Positions 43,403 to 56,425 of a stretch of DNA of 64,000 bases are shown here, one piece after another (positions within the stretch are counted from its first letter, which is position 1; each line of letters begins with the position of its first letter). Location: contig NZ_FNSA01000003.1 in NCBI RefSeq assembly GCF_900104775.1, positions 1,674,001 to 1,738,000 on the forward strand, given 5' to 3'. Made by a program: the position numbers and the translations under genes. The DNA is from Tsukamurella tyrosinosolvens (GTDB lineage Bacteria; Actinomycetota; Actinomycetes; Mycobacteriales; Mycobacteriaceae). The notes beneath the pieces are model-generated. The model was not told the DNA's origin, ran no database searches, and saw only the letters and a program-made list of their open reading frames with translations.

Positions 43403-45045
43403 CCCGCATCGCCGACATCTACCGGCGCATCGAGGCGGACGATCGCCCCGAGGTGTTCCTCGCGCTGCGGCCGGAGGCGGAGGTCGCCGCCGAGTACACC
43501 GCGTCGCTCGCGGCGGGCGGCCCGCTCGCGGGCGTCGTCCTCGCCGTCAAGGACAACGTCGACGTGGCGGGCCTCCCGACCACCGCCGCCTGCCCCGGCT
43601 ACGCGTATCGCCCCGCGGCGGACGCGGCAGCCGTCGCCGCCCTGCGCGCCGCCGGAGCGGTGGTGATCGGCAAGACGAACCTCGACCAGTTCGCCACCGG
43701 CCTCGTCGGCACCCGGAGCCCCTTCGGCGCGGTGCGCGACTCCCGGCGACCCGACCGCATCTCCGGCGGATCGAGCTCGGGCTCCGCCGTCGCCGTGGCC
43801 CTCGACTACGCTGACATCGCGATCGGCACCGATACCGCGGGTTCGGGCCGCGTGCCCGCCGGGCTGCAGGGCATCGTCGGCATCAAGCCGACGATCGGCG
43901 CCGTCAGCACCGACGGGGTCGTGCCCGCGTGCGCCTCGTACGACTGCGTCACGGTCTTCGCCCGCGACGTCGCCACGGCGGGCCGCGCCATGGCGGTCAT
44001 GGGCGCCACCGGCACCCGCCGCTGGGCCGCCGACACCCCCTTCGCCGCCGCGCCCGACGCGGCGCTCGCGATCCCCGCCGAGCTCCCCGCCCTGCCGGCC
44101 TCCTGGCGGGAGGCCTTCGACGGTGCCGTCGCCCGCGCCGAGGCGGCCGGGCTGCGGGTCAAGCCCGTCGACGTCTCCGAGCTGCTCGCCGCCGCGAAGC
44201 TCCTCTACGACGGTGCCCTGGTCGCCGAGCGGTACAGCGCGGTGGGGGAGTTCGTCACCGTGGCAGGTGACGACGCGGGGCTGGATCCGACGGTGGCCGG
44301 CATCGTGCGCGCGGCGGGCGAGGTTCCCGCGCACCGTCTGGCCTCCGACCAGGCCGAGCTGCGCGCCATCGCCGCGCGGGCAGCGGCGCTCTTCGACGGC
44401 TTCGCCGGGCTCATGGTGCCCACCGCCCCGCGCCACCCGACCCTCGCCGAGGTGGCTGCCGACCCGGTCTGGGTGAACTCCGAGATGGGGACGTACACCA
44501 ACTTCTGCAACCTCCTCGACCTGTGCGGCGTCGCCGTCCCGGCCGGGGAGACCGCCGACGGCGCGCAGTTCGGCATCACGGTGCTCGCGCCCGCGGGGCA
44601 CGACGGGGTCGCGCTCGACCTCGCCGCTCGGATCACCGGCGCGCAGCCTGTGGCGCCGTGGAACCTCGGCCTCGCCGGCGCCGTCGACCTGGCGGTCTTC
44701 GGCGCGCACCTGCGCGGCCAGCCGCTCGAACACCAACTGACCTCGCTCGGGGCGCACTGGGCGGGGGAGATCCGGACCGTCGGCGAGTACCGGCTGGTCG
44801 AACTGGCGACGACGCCGCCCAAGCCGGGCCTCGTCCACGACGCCGACCACGGCCGCGTCATTCGCGGCGAGCTGTGGCGACTCGCGCCCGCCGCGCTGGG
44901 GACCTTCCTCACCCGGCTGCCCGCCCCGATGACGCTGGGCTCGGTGATGCTCGACGACGGCCGCGCCGTGGTGGGCTTCGGCTGCCAGGCCTCTGCGTTG
45001 AGCGACGCCCGCGAGCTCGACGTGGACCACTGGCTCGATCGCTGA
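43399..45045 (+). CDS. atzF: Allophanate hydrolase (AtzF type)
   Basis: A 548-residue amidase-signature enzyme hydrolysing allophanate to ammonia and CO2 (via N-carboxycarbamate). The Ser-cisSer-Lys triad region is visible: Lys in LAVKDNVDVAGLPTT (about residue 50) and GGSSSGSAVAVALDYA (about 122). The C-terminal ~120 residues (YRLVELATTPPKPGLVH, GSVMLDDGRAVVGFGCQ) are the domain that completes decarboxylation in AtzF-type proteins, so it is full length. ATG 43399 overlaps the carboxyltransferase stop. It finishes the catabolic route begun by the preceding genes and needs no urease. Confidence 0.93.
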   Translation: MTRIADIYRRIEADDRPEVFLALRPEAEVAAEYTASLAAGGPLAGVVLAVKDNVDVAGLPTTAACPGYAYRPAADAAAVAALRAAGAVVIGKTNLDQFATGLVGTRSPFGAVRDSRRPDRISGGSSSGSAVAVALDYADIAIGTDTAGSGRVPAGLQGIVGIKPTIGAVSTDGVVPACASYDCVTVFARDVATAGRAMAVMGATGTRRWAADTPFAAAPDAALAIPAELPALPASWREAFDGAVARAEAAGLRVKPVDVSELLAAAKLLYDGALVAERYSAVGEFVTVAGDDAGLDPTVAGIVRAAGEVPAHRLASDQAELRAIAARAAALFDGFAGLMVPTAPRHPTLAEVAADPVWVNSEMGTYTNFCNLLDLCGVAVPAGETADGAQFGITVLAPAGHDGVALDLAARITGAQPVAPWNLGLAGAVDLAVFGAHLRGQPLEHQLTSLGAHWAGEIRTVGEYRLVELATTPPKPGLVHDADHGRVIRGELWRLAPAALGTFLTRLPAPMTLGSVMLDDGRAVVGFGCQASALSDARELDVDHWLDR

Positions 45046-45091
45046 TCGGAATCGGCTGCGGGGCAACGGCCCCACTGAGCGGAGGGAGTTC

Positions 45092-45116
45092 TGCGCGTTT
45101 CGCGCATTCTGCTCTT
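45092..45116 (+). terminator. Weak hairpin after atzF
   Basis: TGCGCG TTT CGCGCA followed by TTCTGCTCTTT. The stem is short (6 bp), so it may attenuate rather than separate the catabolic genes from the tct genes. Confidence 0.4.
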
Positions 45117-45200
45117 TACTGAGATTTTCCGTTCTCGTCATACGCCGTTGGTGCGTCGATAATCTGGCGTCCTCATCAGCTCGACGAGGAGGCCACGGTC

Positions 45201-46226
45201 GTGACGGACAGCTCGGACGAAGCGGGACGGACGAAAAGTCCACCGGGACAGCGCAACATGGTCGCGCTCGCCATCTACGCGATCATCGTCGTCGTGGTGG
45301 TCTCCATGGCGGTCTTCTACTCCTTCCAGCGCGGCGGCCTCTCCGCCGACATCCGTAACAAGGCCACGCTGATCGCGCCCGCCGGCGCGGGCGGCGGCTG
45401 GGACCTCGTCATGCGCGAGGCGCAGGCGATCATGCGGGAGCAGAAGATCGCCACCAACATCCAGGTCGTCAACGTGCCCGGCGCCGCCGGCACCATCGGC
45501 CTGTCCCGCCTGCACTCGATGCCGGGCCGCGCCGACGTCGTCATGGTCGGCGGCACCGGCCTCGTCGCCGGCGTCCAGCAGACCAAGTCCGCCGTGACGA
45601 TGACCGACGTGACCCCGATCGCGCGGATCTTCGAGGAGTACGACGTGCTCGTCGTCCCCGCGAACTCCCCGTACAAGTCCGTCGACGACCTGGTCGCGAC
45701 CTGGAAGAGCAACCCGCACTCGATCCCGTTCACCGGCGGCGGCAGCTTCGACCAGCTCGTCATGGCCCAGTTCGCCAAGGCCGCCGGGATCGACCCGAAG
45801 AACACCACCTACATCCCCAAGGCCGGCGGCGGCGAGGTCGCCCAGGCCCTGGTCACCGGTACCGCGAAGGCCGCCTTCTCGGGCTACGCCGACCTCATCG
45901 ACCAGATCCAGTCCGGCCGCCTCCGCGGCCTCGCCATGGCGGCCAAGGAGCCCCTCGACGGTGTGGATTTCCCGACGCTGCGCCAGCTCGGTTACGACGT
46001 GACCCTCGCCAACTGGCGCGCCCTGTTCGGTCCGCCCGGCATCTCCCCGGCGGACGTGAAGAACATCCGCGACGTCTTCGACGAGGTCATGCGCACGCAG
46101 GATTGGGCCGACGCCGAACGCAACAACAAGTGGACCAGGGCCTGGCTCGAGGGCCCGGACCTGACCACCTTCATCGCCGACGAGGATCGCGTCATCGCCG
46201 GCCTGTACAAGGAGCTGGGCAAATGA
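45201..46226 (+). CDS. tctC: Tripartite tricarboxylate transporter substrate-binding protein (TctC/Bug)
   Basis: A 341-residue Bug-type extracytoplasmic binding protein. An N-terminal hydrophobic segment (AIYAIIVVVVVSMAVFYSF) works as membrane anchor or signal; no lipobox Cys is seen. Family motifs: LIAPAGAGGGWDLVMREAQ, VVNVPGAAGTIGLSRL, FTGGGSFDQLVMAQFA, LFGPPGISPADVKNI. GTG 45201 has GAGGAGG eight bases upstream. It presents an organic anion to the TctAB permease; which one (citrate, a nitrogen compound, other) is not visible. It overlaps tctB (ATGA) and follows the allophanate hydrolase after 155 bases containing only a weak hairpin. Confidence 0.9.
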   Translation: MTDSSDEAGRTKSPPGQRNMVALAIYAIIVVVVVSMAVFYSFQRGGLSADIRNKATLIAPAGAGGGWDLVMREAQAIMREQKIATNIQVVNVPGAAGTIGLSRLHSMPGRADVVMVGGTGLVAGVQQTKSAVTMTDVTPIARIFEEYDVLVVPANSPYKSVDDLVATWKSNPHSIPFTGGGSFDQLVMAQFAKAAGIDPKNTTYIPKAGGGEVAQALVTGTAKAAFSGYADLIDQIQSGRLRGLAMAAKEPLDGVDFPTLRQLGYDVTLANWRALFGPPGISPADVKNIRDVFDEVMRTQDWADAERNNKWTRAWLEGPDLTTFIADEDRVIAGLYKELGK

Positions 46227-46735
46227 CCGCGCAGGCAGACGAAGCGGACGCCGCGGCCAAGGGCGCGGGCAACGGGCTCGGCGCGCTCGTCGTCCCCGCG
46301 ATCCTGGCCATCGCCAGCACCCTCGTGGTGATCGGCAACCTCACCATGGACGTGCAGTCCGATGACAGCCCCGGACCGACGTTCTTCCCGTGGCTGCTGG
46401 CGATCGTCGGCTACGCGCTCGCCGCCGCTCTCGCGGTGCACTTCGTCCGCAACCCGGACGAGCTGGCGCGCTCGGAGACGAAGTTCCGTACCTACACCGA
46501 CTGGGCGGCCGCCGGCTGGCTCATCGGCGGACTCATCGCCTTCGCGGTGCTCCTCGACGTGCTCGGCTGGATCCTGGCCGCCGCGCTCCTGTTCTGGTGC
46601 GTGACACGGGCCTTCAACAGCAAGCGGCCGCTCTTCGACGTCTCGGTCGGGCTGCTGCTCTCCAGCTTCGTCTTCCTGATCTTCGGCGTCCTGCTGGACG
46701 TCCCGCTCCCGTCCGGAATCCTGGGAGGACTGTGA
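46223..46735 (+). CDS. tctB: Tripartite tricarboxylate transporter small membrane subunit (TctB)
   Basis: A 170-residue protein with four hydrophobic helices: ALVVPAILAIASTLVVIG, TFFPWLLAIVGYALAAALAV, WLIGGLIAFAVLLDVLGWILAAALLFW and SVGLLLSSFVFLIFGVLL. The GPTFFPWLLAI segment is typical of TctB. ATG 46223 overlaps the tctC stop; an upstream ATG at 46103 lies inside tctC and is rejected. It pairs with the large subunit that follows after two bases. Confidence 0.88.
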   Translation: MTAQADEADAAAKGAGNGLGALVVPAILAIASTLVVIGNLTMDVQSDDSPGPTFFPWLLAIVGYALAAALAVHFVRNPDELARSETKFRTYTDWAAAGWLIGGLIAFAVLLDVLGWILAAALLFWCVTRAFNSKRPLFDVSVGLLLSSFVFLIFGVLLDVPLPSGILGGL

Positions 46736-46737
46736 CC

Positions 46738-48246
46738 ATGGACCAGTTCGGACTCCTGCTCGACGGGTTCGCCGGCGCCCTCTCGCCGTCGAACCTCATG
46801 TGGGTCGTCATCGGCTGCCTCATCGGCACCGCGGTGGGCGTGCTGCCCGGCCTCGGATCCTCGATGGCCGTGGCGCTGCTGCTCCCGATGACCTTCGCGC
46901 TCAACCCGACCGCGGCCTTCATCCTCTTCTCCGGCGTCTACTTCGGCGGCCTCTTCGGCGACTCGACGATGGCCATCCTCATGAACACACCGGGTCAGGC
47001 CTCGTCGATCGCGTCGACCTTCGAGGGGCACCAGATGGCGAAGAACGGCAAGGCGCCCCAGGCGCTGGCCATCGCCGCGATCGGGGCGTTCATCGGCGGC
47101 ATGATCGCGTCGATCCTCGTGGTCTTCCTCGCGCCGTTCATGGCGGATCTCTCCACGAAGTTCGGTCCGGCCGAGTACTTCGCGCTCTCGCTGCTCGCCT
47201 TCGGCGCGATCTCGTCCGTCGTCTCGGAATCAGTGATCAAGGGCCTGGCCTCGCTGGTGATGGGCCTCATGTTCGCGACCGTGGGCATCGACCAGATCTC
47301 CGGTACCGAGCGCTTCACCTTCGGCTCCGCGAACCTGTTCGACGGGATCTCGCTGGTGATCGTCGCGGTCGGCATGCTGGCGCTCGGCGAGATCATCATC
47401 GTCGCCTCGCGGATCCGCCGCGATCCGGCCCCGAAGGCGCTCGGCGCCAAGGCGGGCCGCGCCTGGCTCTCGAAGGCCGAGTTCAAGGAGGCGCTGCCCG
47501 CGTGGGGCCGCGGCACCGCGATCGGCCTGCCCTTCGGTGTGATTCCCGTCGGCGGTTCGGAGGTCCCCACCTTCCTCGCCTACGACGTGGAACGCCGCCT
47601 CGACCGTCGCCGGAAGTTCCCCATGTTCGGCAAGGGCGCGCCCCGCGGCCTCGCGGCACCGGAGGCCGCCGGCAACTCCACCACCGGCATGGCGATGGGA
47701 GCGCTGCTCTCGCTGGGCCTCCCGGTCTCGGCGACCGCCGCGATCATGCTCGCCGCGTTCCGGCAGTACGGCCTGCAGCCGGGACCGTTGCTGTTCGACA
47801 ACTCGCCGGACCTGGTGTGGGCGCTGCTCGCCAGCTTCTTCATCGCGATGGTCGTGCTGCTGATCATCAACCTGCCCTTCGCGCAGTTGTGGGCGAAGCT
47901 GCTGCTGATCCCCGCGCCGTACCTCTACGGCAGCATCGTGGTCTTCTGCGGCCTCGGCATCTACGCCACGTCGCCGACGATGTTCGACCTGCTGCTCTTC
48001 CTCGCGATCGGCCTGCTGGCCTTCGTCTTCAAGCGCTACGACATCCCGATCGCCCCCCTGCTCATCGGCATGGTGCTCGGACCGCTCGCCGAGACCAGCC
48101 TGCGGGACGCCCTGCTCTCCTCGGACGGCGACTACTCCGTCTTCGTCTCCTCGCCGATCTCGATCACCCTCTACGCCCTGCTCCTCGCCGTGCTCCTGAT
48201 CAAGGCGCGCCAGGTCGTGACCGCCCGCACCGGAAAGGACGTCTGA
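46738..48246 (+). CDS. tctA: Tripartite tricarboxylate transporter large membrane subunit (TctA)
   Basis: A 502-residue membrane protein with about 11-12 helices. TctA signatures: GTAVGVLPGLGSSMAVALLLP, YFGGLFGDSTMAILMNTPG, RGLAAPEAAGNSTTGMAMGALLSLGLPVSATAAIML and FKRYDIPIAPLLIGMVLGPLAE. It moves the substrate delivered by TctC, driven by an ion gradient (family knowledge). ATG 46738 has GGGAGG nine bases upstream, better spaced than the in-frame GTG 46732. The next gene follows after one base. Confidence 0.92.
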   Translation: MDQFGLLLDGFAGALSPSNLMWVVIGCLIGTAVGVLPGLGSSMAVALLLPMTFALNPTAAFILFSGVYFGGLFGDSTMAILMNTPGQASSIASTFEGHQMAKNGKAPQALAIAAIGAFIGGMIASILVVFLAPFMADLSTKFGPAEYFALSLLAFGAISSVVSESVIKGLASLVMGLMFATVGIDQISGTERFTFGSANLFDGISLVIVAVGMLALGEIIIVASRIRRDPAPKALGAKAGRAWLSKAEFKEALPAWGRGTAIGLPFGVIPVGGSEVPTFLAYDVERRLDRRRKFPMFGKGAPRGLAAPEAAGNSTTGMAMGALLSLGLPVSATAAIMLAAFRQYGLQPGPLLFDNSPDLVWALLASFFIAMVVLLIINLPFAQLWAKLLLIPAPYLYGSIVVFCGLGIYATSPTMFDLLLFLAIGLLAFVFKRYDIPIAPLLIGMVLGPLAETSLRDALLSSDGDYSVFVSSPISITLYALLLAVLLIKARQVVTARTGKDV

Positions 48247-48247
48247 C

Positions 48248-48610
48248 ATGACGATTCTCGTCGCCCACTCGACCACTCCCGAGAGCGCCGCCGCGCTCGA
48301 GGCCGCCTATCGCGAGGCCGAGCGCAGGCCGGGGGAGCCCATCGTCGTCTTCCTGCTCGACGGTGACGCCCCCGACGTCTCGGAGGCCGCCGCGCGCGGC
48401 CTCTCCGTCACCATCGAGCGTCCGAAGGAGTTCGAGAAGGACCCGGTGGGGGGCGTCGTCGACGCCGCGACGGCGCTGGACGCATCCGTCCTCGTGATCG
48501 GGATCAAGCACCGCACCGCGACCGGCAAGCTCCTGTTCGGCTCGTCGGCGCAGCGGATCCTACTCGACGCCACCTGCCCCGTGCTCGCGGTGAAGGTCGC
48601 GCAGGGCTGA
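48248..48610 (+). CDS. UspA-like universal stress protein
   Basis: A 120-residue single-domain Usp fold. It starts with the beta-strand MTILVAHSTTPESAAALEAA and ends with LVIGIKHRTATGKLLFGSSAQRILLDATCPVLAVK, which carries the G-2x-G-9x-G(S)-like ATP-binding pattern and the strand before the C-terminus. GGAAAGGA precedes ATG 48248, one base after tctA, so it is the last gene of the tct unit. Usp genes often accompany this transporter type in actinobacteria; a regulatory role on the transporter is plausible but unproven. Confidence 0.85.
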   Translation: MTILVAHSTTPESAAALEAAYREAERRPGEPIVVFLLDGDAPDVSEAAARGLSVTIERPKEFEKDPVGGVVDAATALDASVLVIGIKHRTATGKLLFGSSAQRILLDATCPVLAVKVAQG

Positions 48611-48761
48611 GCCTCGGCGCCCTGCCGCCTCGTCCCGGGAACGCGCGCAGCGCGGCCCACCGTGTTGTGCGTTACGTTCCGTCCGTCCCGCCTCGCGCGG
48701 TACGCTGTTGGAAATGATGTTCGATAGGTGGCGTGACGCCGCCTGACGAAGGGACGATCCG

Positions 48762-49042
48762 ATGGCGGTTCAGGCGGTACTCCTCAAAGCGGGCTCCGCG
48801 CTCGTGACCGGCCTCGTCGGCGCCGCGGCGTACGAGGCGACCAAGAAGGCGCTCGCCAAGGCGCCGCTGCGCGAGAGCGCGGTCGCCGCGACGGCGCTGG
48901 GACTCAAGGGCAGCCGCAAGGCCGAGGAGGTCGCCGAGAACGTGCGACTGAACGCCGCGGACATCCTGGCCGAGGCCAAGGAGCGGGTCGGCGAGGAGTC
49001 GACCCCACCGGCGACCGGCGCCGCGCACGACCACGACCACTG

Positions 49043-49043
<1 letters not shown>
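48762..49043 (+). CDS. DUF1490 protein, PacL-like metal chaperone
   Basis: A 93-residue protein. An N-terminal hydrophobic helix (AVLLKAGSALVTGLVGAAAYEATKKAL) is followed by a charged amphipathic region (RKAEEVAENVRLNAADILAEAKERV), and the C-terminus is HDHDH. This is the architecture of PacL proteins, membrane-anchored zinc-binding partners that stabilise and serve CtpC-type efflux ATPases in mycobacteria. Here it directly precedes and overlaps such an ATPase (TGATG). GAAGGGA precedes ATG 48762. The His/Asp tail is the predicted metal site. Confidence 0.88.
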
Positions 49044-51265
<2,222 letters not shown>

Positions 51266-51340
51266 CTTCGTGTTTCCAGCCTGTTGCGCCTGACGATCTG
51301 GCTTGACGGCCGCCGGGGCAAGGGATTTGAGTGAATTCTC

Positions 51341-51643
51341 ATGCACCTCTTGCCCCGCGAGCAGGACAAACTGCTCATCGTCGTCGCCGCGGACCTGGCG
51401 CGTCGTCGCCAGGCCCGCGGGCTCAAGCTGAACCACCCCGAGGCCGTCGCGATCATCACGTACGAGCTGGTCGAGGGCGCGCGAGACGGGCGCAGCGTCG
51501 CCGACCTCATGGCCTACGGGGCCACGATCCTCACCCGCGACGACGTCATGGAGGGCGTGCCCGAGATGATCCACGACGTGCAGGTGGAGGCCACCTTCCC
51601 CGACGGCACCAAGCTCGTCACCGTCCACCACCCGATCCGGTAG
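51341..51643 (+). CDS. ureA: Urease subunit gamma
   Basis: A 100-residue Ure[66 protein letters not shown], all canonical. It is the first gene of a full urease operon. The 75-base gap after ctpC holds a TTGACG hexamer (51303-51308) that could be a -35 box, but no convincing -10 follows. The ribosome site is poor. Together with UreB and UreC it forms the apoenzyme hydrolysing urea to ammonia and carbamate. Confidence 0.97.
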   Translation: MHLLPREQDKLLIVVAADLARRRQARGLKLNHPEAVAIITYELVEGARDGRSVADLMAYGATILTRDDVMEGVPEMIHDVQVEATFPDGTKLVTVHHPIR

Positions 51644-51650
51644 GCGCGAC

Positions 51651-51988
51651 ATGATCCCCGGAGAGTTCCGCCTCGCGTCCGCCCCGATCCTGTGCAACGA
51701 CGGCCGCTCGACGCGCACCGTCCGCGTCGTCAACACCGGCGACCGCCCCATCCAGGTCGGCTCGCACTTCCACTTCGCCGAGGTCAACCGCGCCCTCGAC
51801 TTCGACCGGACCGAGGCGTACGGGCACCGTCTGGACATCCCGTCCGGGACCGCCGTCCGGTTCGAGCCCGGTGACGGGAAGACGGTGCGGCTCGTCGCCC
51901 TCGCCGGAACCCGCGAGGTCCACGGGCTCGCCAACCGCGTCAACGGCCCGCTCGACGGTGCCGACGGTGCCGGGATCGGGGGAGCGCA

Positions 51989-51992
<4 letters not shown>
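51651..51992 (+). CDS. ureB: Urease subunit beta
   Basis: A 113-residue Ure[58 protein letters not shown]. It is separate from ureA (no fusion). Its stop overlaps the ureC GTG, so beta and alpha subunits are translationally coupled. Confidence 0.97.
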
Positions 51993-53701
<1,709 letters not shown>

Positions 53702-53711
53702 GAGGCGAGAA

Positions 53712-54197
53712 GTGATCATCGAAACCGTCGCCGGCAACCTCGCCGACCTCGACCCCGCCGAACTGGACGCGGTGCACGTCGAGCGGGTGCCGCTCGCCGG
53801 CGCCGACCTCGTGAAGCGGATCCAGCGGGTGCGCACCGACCACGACCGGGAGATCGGGCTGCGCCTGGCCGCGCCCATCGGGCCCGACGGCGACCTCCGC
53901 GACGGCGACATCCTGCACCGCGACGACCGCAACATCATCGCCGTGCAGGTGCTGGCGACCGACGTGCTCGTGATCGCCCCGCGCACGATCACCGAGATGG
54001 GCCGCACCGCACACGGACTCGGCAACCGCCACCTGCAGGCGCAGTTCTTCGACGCCGATTCCGTGTACGGCGCCGAGGTGATGGTGGTGCAGTACGACCA
54101 CACCGTGGAGGACTACCTGACCCACCACGGCGTGCCCTTCACGCGGCAGGACCGCGTGCTGCCCACGCCCTTCCGCCACGCGGAGCACACGCATTGA
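53712..54197 (+). CDS. ureE: Urease accessory protein UreE
   Basis: A 161-residue nickel chaperone. An N-terminal peptide-binding domain (LAGADLVKRIQRVRTDHDREIGLRL) is followed by a metal-binding domain (TAHGLGNRHLQAQF, VQYDHTVEDYLTHHG). The C-terminus is HAEHTH, a short His-rich tail compared with the long His tail of enterobacterial UreE. GTG 53712 has GAGGCGAGA upstream. It hands nickel to UreG. Its TGA overlaps the TTG start proposed for ureF. Confidence 0.93.
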   Translation: MIIETVAGNLADLDPAELDAVHVERVPLAGADLVKRIQRVRTDHDREIGLRLAAPIGPDGDLRDGDILHRDDRNIIAVQVLATDVLVIAPRTITEMGRTAHGLGNRHLQAQFFDADSVYGAEVMVVQYDHTVEDYLTHHGVPFTRQDRVLPTPFRHAEHTH

Positions 54198-54252
54198 ACA
54201 CCGTTTCGGTCGGCGAAAGCGCAGGTCGCGACGTACAGGAACGGTGTTCAAT
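54193..54252. repeat. 13-base inverted repeat straddling the ureF start
   Basis: ATTGAACACCGTT (54193-54205) and AACGGTGTTCAAT (54240-54252) are perfect reverse complements separated by 34 bases. The left arm contains the ureE stop and the ureF TTG start. It may form an mRNA hairpin controlling ureF initiation or be a small palindromic insertion. Confidence 0.7.
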
Positions 54253-54952
54253 CGGGGCCGGGGCGTCGCCGGGGTACCTGTTGCCGCTCCTGCAGCTCAG
54301 CGACTCCGCCCTCCCGACCGGGGCGTTCAGCCACTCGTTCGGGATGGAGTCCTACCTCGCCGACGGCACGATCACCGACGAGGCCACCTTTGCGGCCTGG
54401 TTGCGGGCGTACGTCTCCCGGCAGCTCGCCTACACGGACGGCCTCGCGATCCGGATGGTCTTCGACGCACTGCACCTCGGTGACCTCGACGCGGTCTGGA
54501 CCCTCGACCGCCTGATCGCCGCCCTCACCCTGCCGGAGCAGGTGCGCACCGCGGCCGCCACCATCGGGCGCCGGACCGCCGAGGTCGGCACCGTCGTCGC
54601 GCCCGAGTCGTTCCTCGGCGACTACCTCGCCGAGCTCGACGCCGGCCGCTGCCACGGGCATCCCGCCGTCGCCTTCGCGCTGCTCGCGCACGCGGTGGAC
54701 GCGCCGCCCGCTGCGGCGATCGAGGCGCACCTCTTCGCCGCCGTCACCTCGCTGACCCAGAACGCCGTGCGCGCCATCCCCATCGGGCAGACGGCGGGGC
54801 AGCGGGTGCAGCGCTCCCTGCACGACGTGGTGGCCGACGCCGTCGCCACCGCGATGACCCTGACCGACGAGGACCTGGGCGCCGCATCGCCCGGGCTCGA
54901 GATCGCACAGATGCGGCATCGGCGCCAGCGGGCGCGGATGTTCATGAGCTAG
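54194..54952 (+). CDS. ureF: Urease accessory protein UreF
   Basis: A 252-residue UreF, the helical scaffold acting as GTPase-gating factor for UreG in the UreDFG activation complex. The conserved core begins [27 protein letters not shown] and ends [24 protein letters not shown]. The start appears to be TTG 54194, overlapping the ureE stop (TTGA). The first ~30 residues are encoded by the hairpin element and are not typical of the family, so the true start could lie further in, though no better start codon precedes the core. ureG follows after 11 bases. Confidence 0.9.
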   Translation: MNTVSVGESAGRDVQERCSIGAGASPGYLLPLLQLSDSALPTGAFSHSFGMESYLADGTITDEATFAAWLRAYVSRQLAYTDGLAIRMVFDALHLGDLDAVWTLDRLIAALTLPEQVRTAAATIGRRTAEVGTVVAPESFLGDYLAELDAGRCHGHPAVAFALLAHAVDAPPAAAIEAHLFAAVTSLTQNAVRAIPIGQTAGQRVQRSLHDVVADAVATAMTLTDEDLGAASPGLEIAQMRHRRQRARMFMS

Positions 54953-54963
54953 GAGGAGATTCC

Positions 54964-55575
54964 ATGACGACGATCCGGATCGGTGTGGGCGGCCCCGTGG
55001 GCGCGGGCAAGACCCAGCTCGTGGAGCGCATCACCCGGCACCTCGCCGACGAGGTGTCGATGGCGGCCATCACCAACGACATCTACACCACCGAGGACGC
55101 GAAGATCCTGGCGCGCAACAGCGTGCTGCCCGGCGACCGCATCGTCGGCATCGAGACCGGCGGCTGCCCGCACACCGCGATCCGCGAGGACACGTCGATG
55201 AACGAGGCCGCCGTGACGCGGCTCGTCGCCGCGCATCCGGACCTGCAGATCGTGTTCATCGAGAGCGGCGGCGACAACCTCTCCGCGACCTTCAGTCCCG
55301 AGCTCGTGGACTTCTCGATCTACCTCATCGACGTCGCGCAGGGCGAGGAGATCCCGCGCAAGGCCGGGCAGGGCATGATCAAGTCGGACCTGTTCGTGAT
55401 CAACAAGACCGACCTCGCGCCGTACGTCGGCGCGGACCTGTCCGTCATGGCCGCCGACTCCAAAGTCTTCCGCGGCGACCGCCCGTTCTGCATGACCAAC
55501 CTCAAGACCGACGAGGGCTTGGACGGCGTGCTGGAGTGGATCCGCCGCGACGTCCTCATGCTCGACCTCGCGTGA
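54964..55575 (+). CDS. ureG: Urease accessory GTPase UreG
   Basis: A 203-residue SIMIBI-class GTPase. P-loop [15 protein letters not shown] (about residues 8-22), [10 protein letters not shown], the metal-binding Cys-Pro-His in [48 protein letters not shown] hydrolysis releases nickel to the urease active site. GGAGGAGA is a strong ribosome site before ATG 54964. The stop overlaps ureD (GTGA). Confidence 0.97.
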   Translation: MTTIRIGVGGPVGAGKTQLVERITRHLADEVSMAAITNDIYTTEDAKILARNSVLPGDRIVGIETGGCPHTAIREDTSMNEAAVTRLVAAHPDLQIVFIESGGDNLSATFSPELVDFSIYLIDVAQGEEIPRKAGQGMIKSDLFVINKTDLAPYVGADLSVMAADSKVFRGDRPFCMTNLKTDEGLDGVLEWIRRDVLMLDLA

Positions 55576-56408
55576 CCGGTGCTGCCGTGCCCGCGCTCAC
55601 CGGCGAACTCGCGCTGACCCTCGCACCGCGAGGGCGGCGCACCGTCGCCGTGGCACAGCGGCACGCCGGCACCCTGCAGACCCTGCGGCCCATGTACCTC
55701 GACGATTCCGGACAGGTCACCTACCACGTGGTGAACCCGGGAGGCGGATGCCTGCGCGGCGACACCTACGCGATCGACATCGACCTCCAAGCGGACGCGA
55801 GAGCCGTCGTGACGACGCAGTCGGCGACGAAGGTCTACCGCACGCCCGGAGGCGGTGCCGCGCAGCACATGCGGATCCGGCTCGGCGCCGGCGCCGTCCT
55901 CGAGTACGTGCCCGACGCGCTGATCCTCTACCGCGAGGCCACCTACCGGCAGACCTGCACCGTCGAGCTCGATCCGTCGGCCTCGCTCGTCCTCGCGGAG
56001 GTCGTCACGCCCGGATGGTCGCCCGACGGTGCGCGGTTCCGCTACGACGAGCTGCGCATGCGCACCGAGATCCGCCGCGGCGGCGAGCTGCTCGCCGTGG
56101 ACAACCTGCTCATCGAGCCCGGCCGGGCCGACCCGTCCGGCATCGGCTTCCTCGACGGGCGCACGCACGTCGGCTCGCTCACGGCGGTCGACCCCCGCAT
56201 CGACGAGGACCTGCTCGACGAGGTGCACGCGCTGACCGGGACGGTCGGCACCGTCCGGAGCGGGCTCACCGCGCTGGCCGGCCCCGGCTTCGTACTCCGC
56301 TGCCTCGGTGACGACACCGCCGAGCTGACCGGCCTGTTCGACGCCGTCATCGCCCTGCTCCGATCCCGATGGACCGGACAGGCGCCCATGAACCTGCGAA
56401 AGTACTGA
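55572..56408 (+). CDS. ureD: Urease accessory protein UreD
   Basis: A 278-residue UreD/UreH, placed last as in many actinobacterial urease operons. Signatures: [79 protein letters not shown]. It docks UreF/UreG on the apo-urease and channels nickel. GTG 55572 overlaps the ureG stop. A longer frame from 55536 would overlap ureG and is rejected. Confidence 0.93.
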   Translation: MTGAAVPALTGELALTLAPRGRRTVAVAQRHAGTLQTLRPMYLDDSGQVTYHVVNPGGGCLRGDTYAIDIDLQADARAVVTTQSATKVYRTPGGGAAQHMRIRLGAGAVLEYVPDALILYREATYRQTCTVELDPSASLVLAEVVTPGWSPDGARFRYDELRMRTEIRRGGELLAVDNLLIEPGRADPSGIGFLDGRTHVGSLTAVDPRIDEDLLDEVHALTGTVGTVRSGLTALAGPGFVLRCLGDDTAELTGLFDAVIALLRSRWTGQAPMNLRKY

Positions 56409-56425
56409 GGGTGGAGGACACCGGC

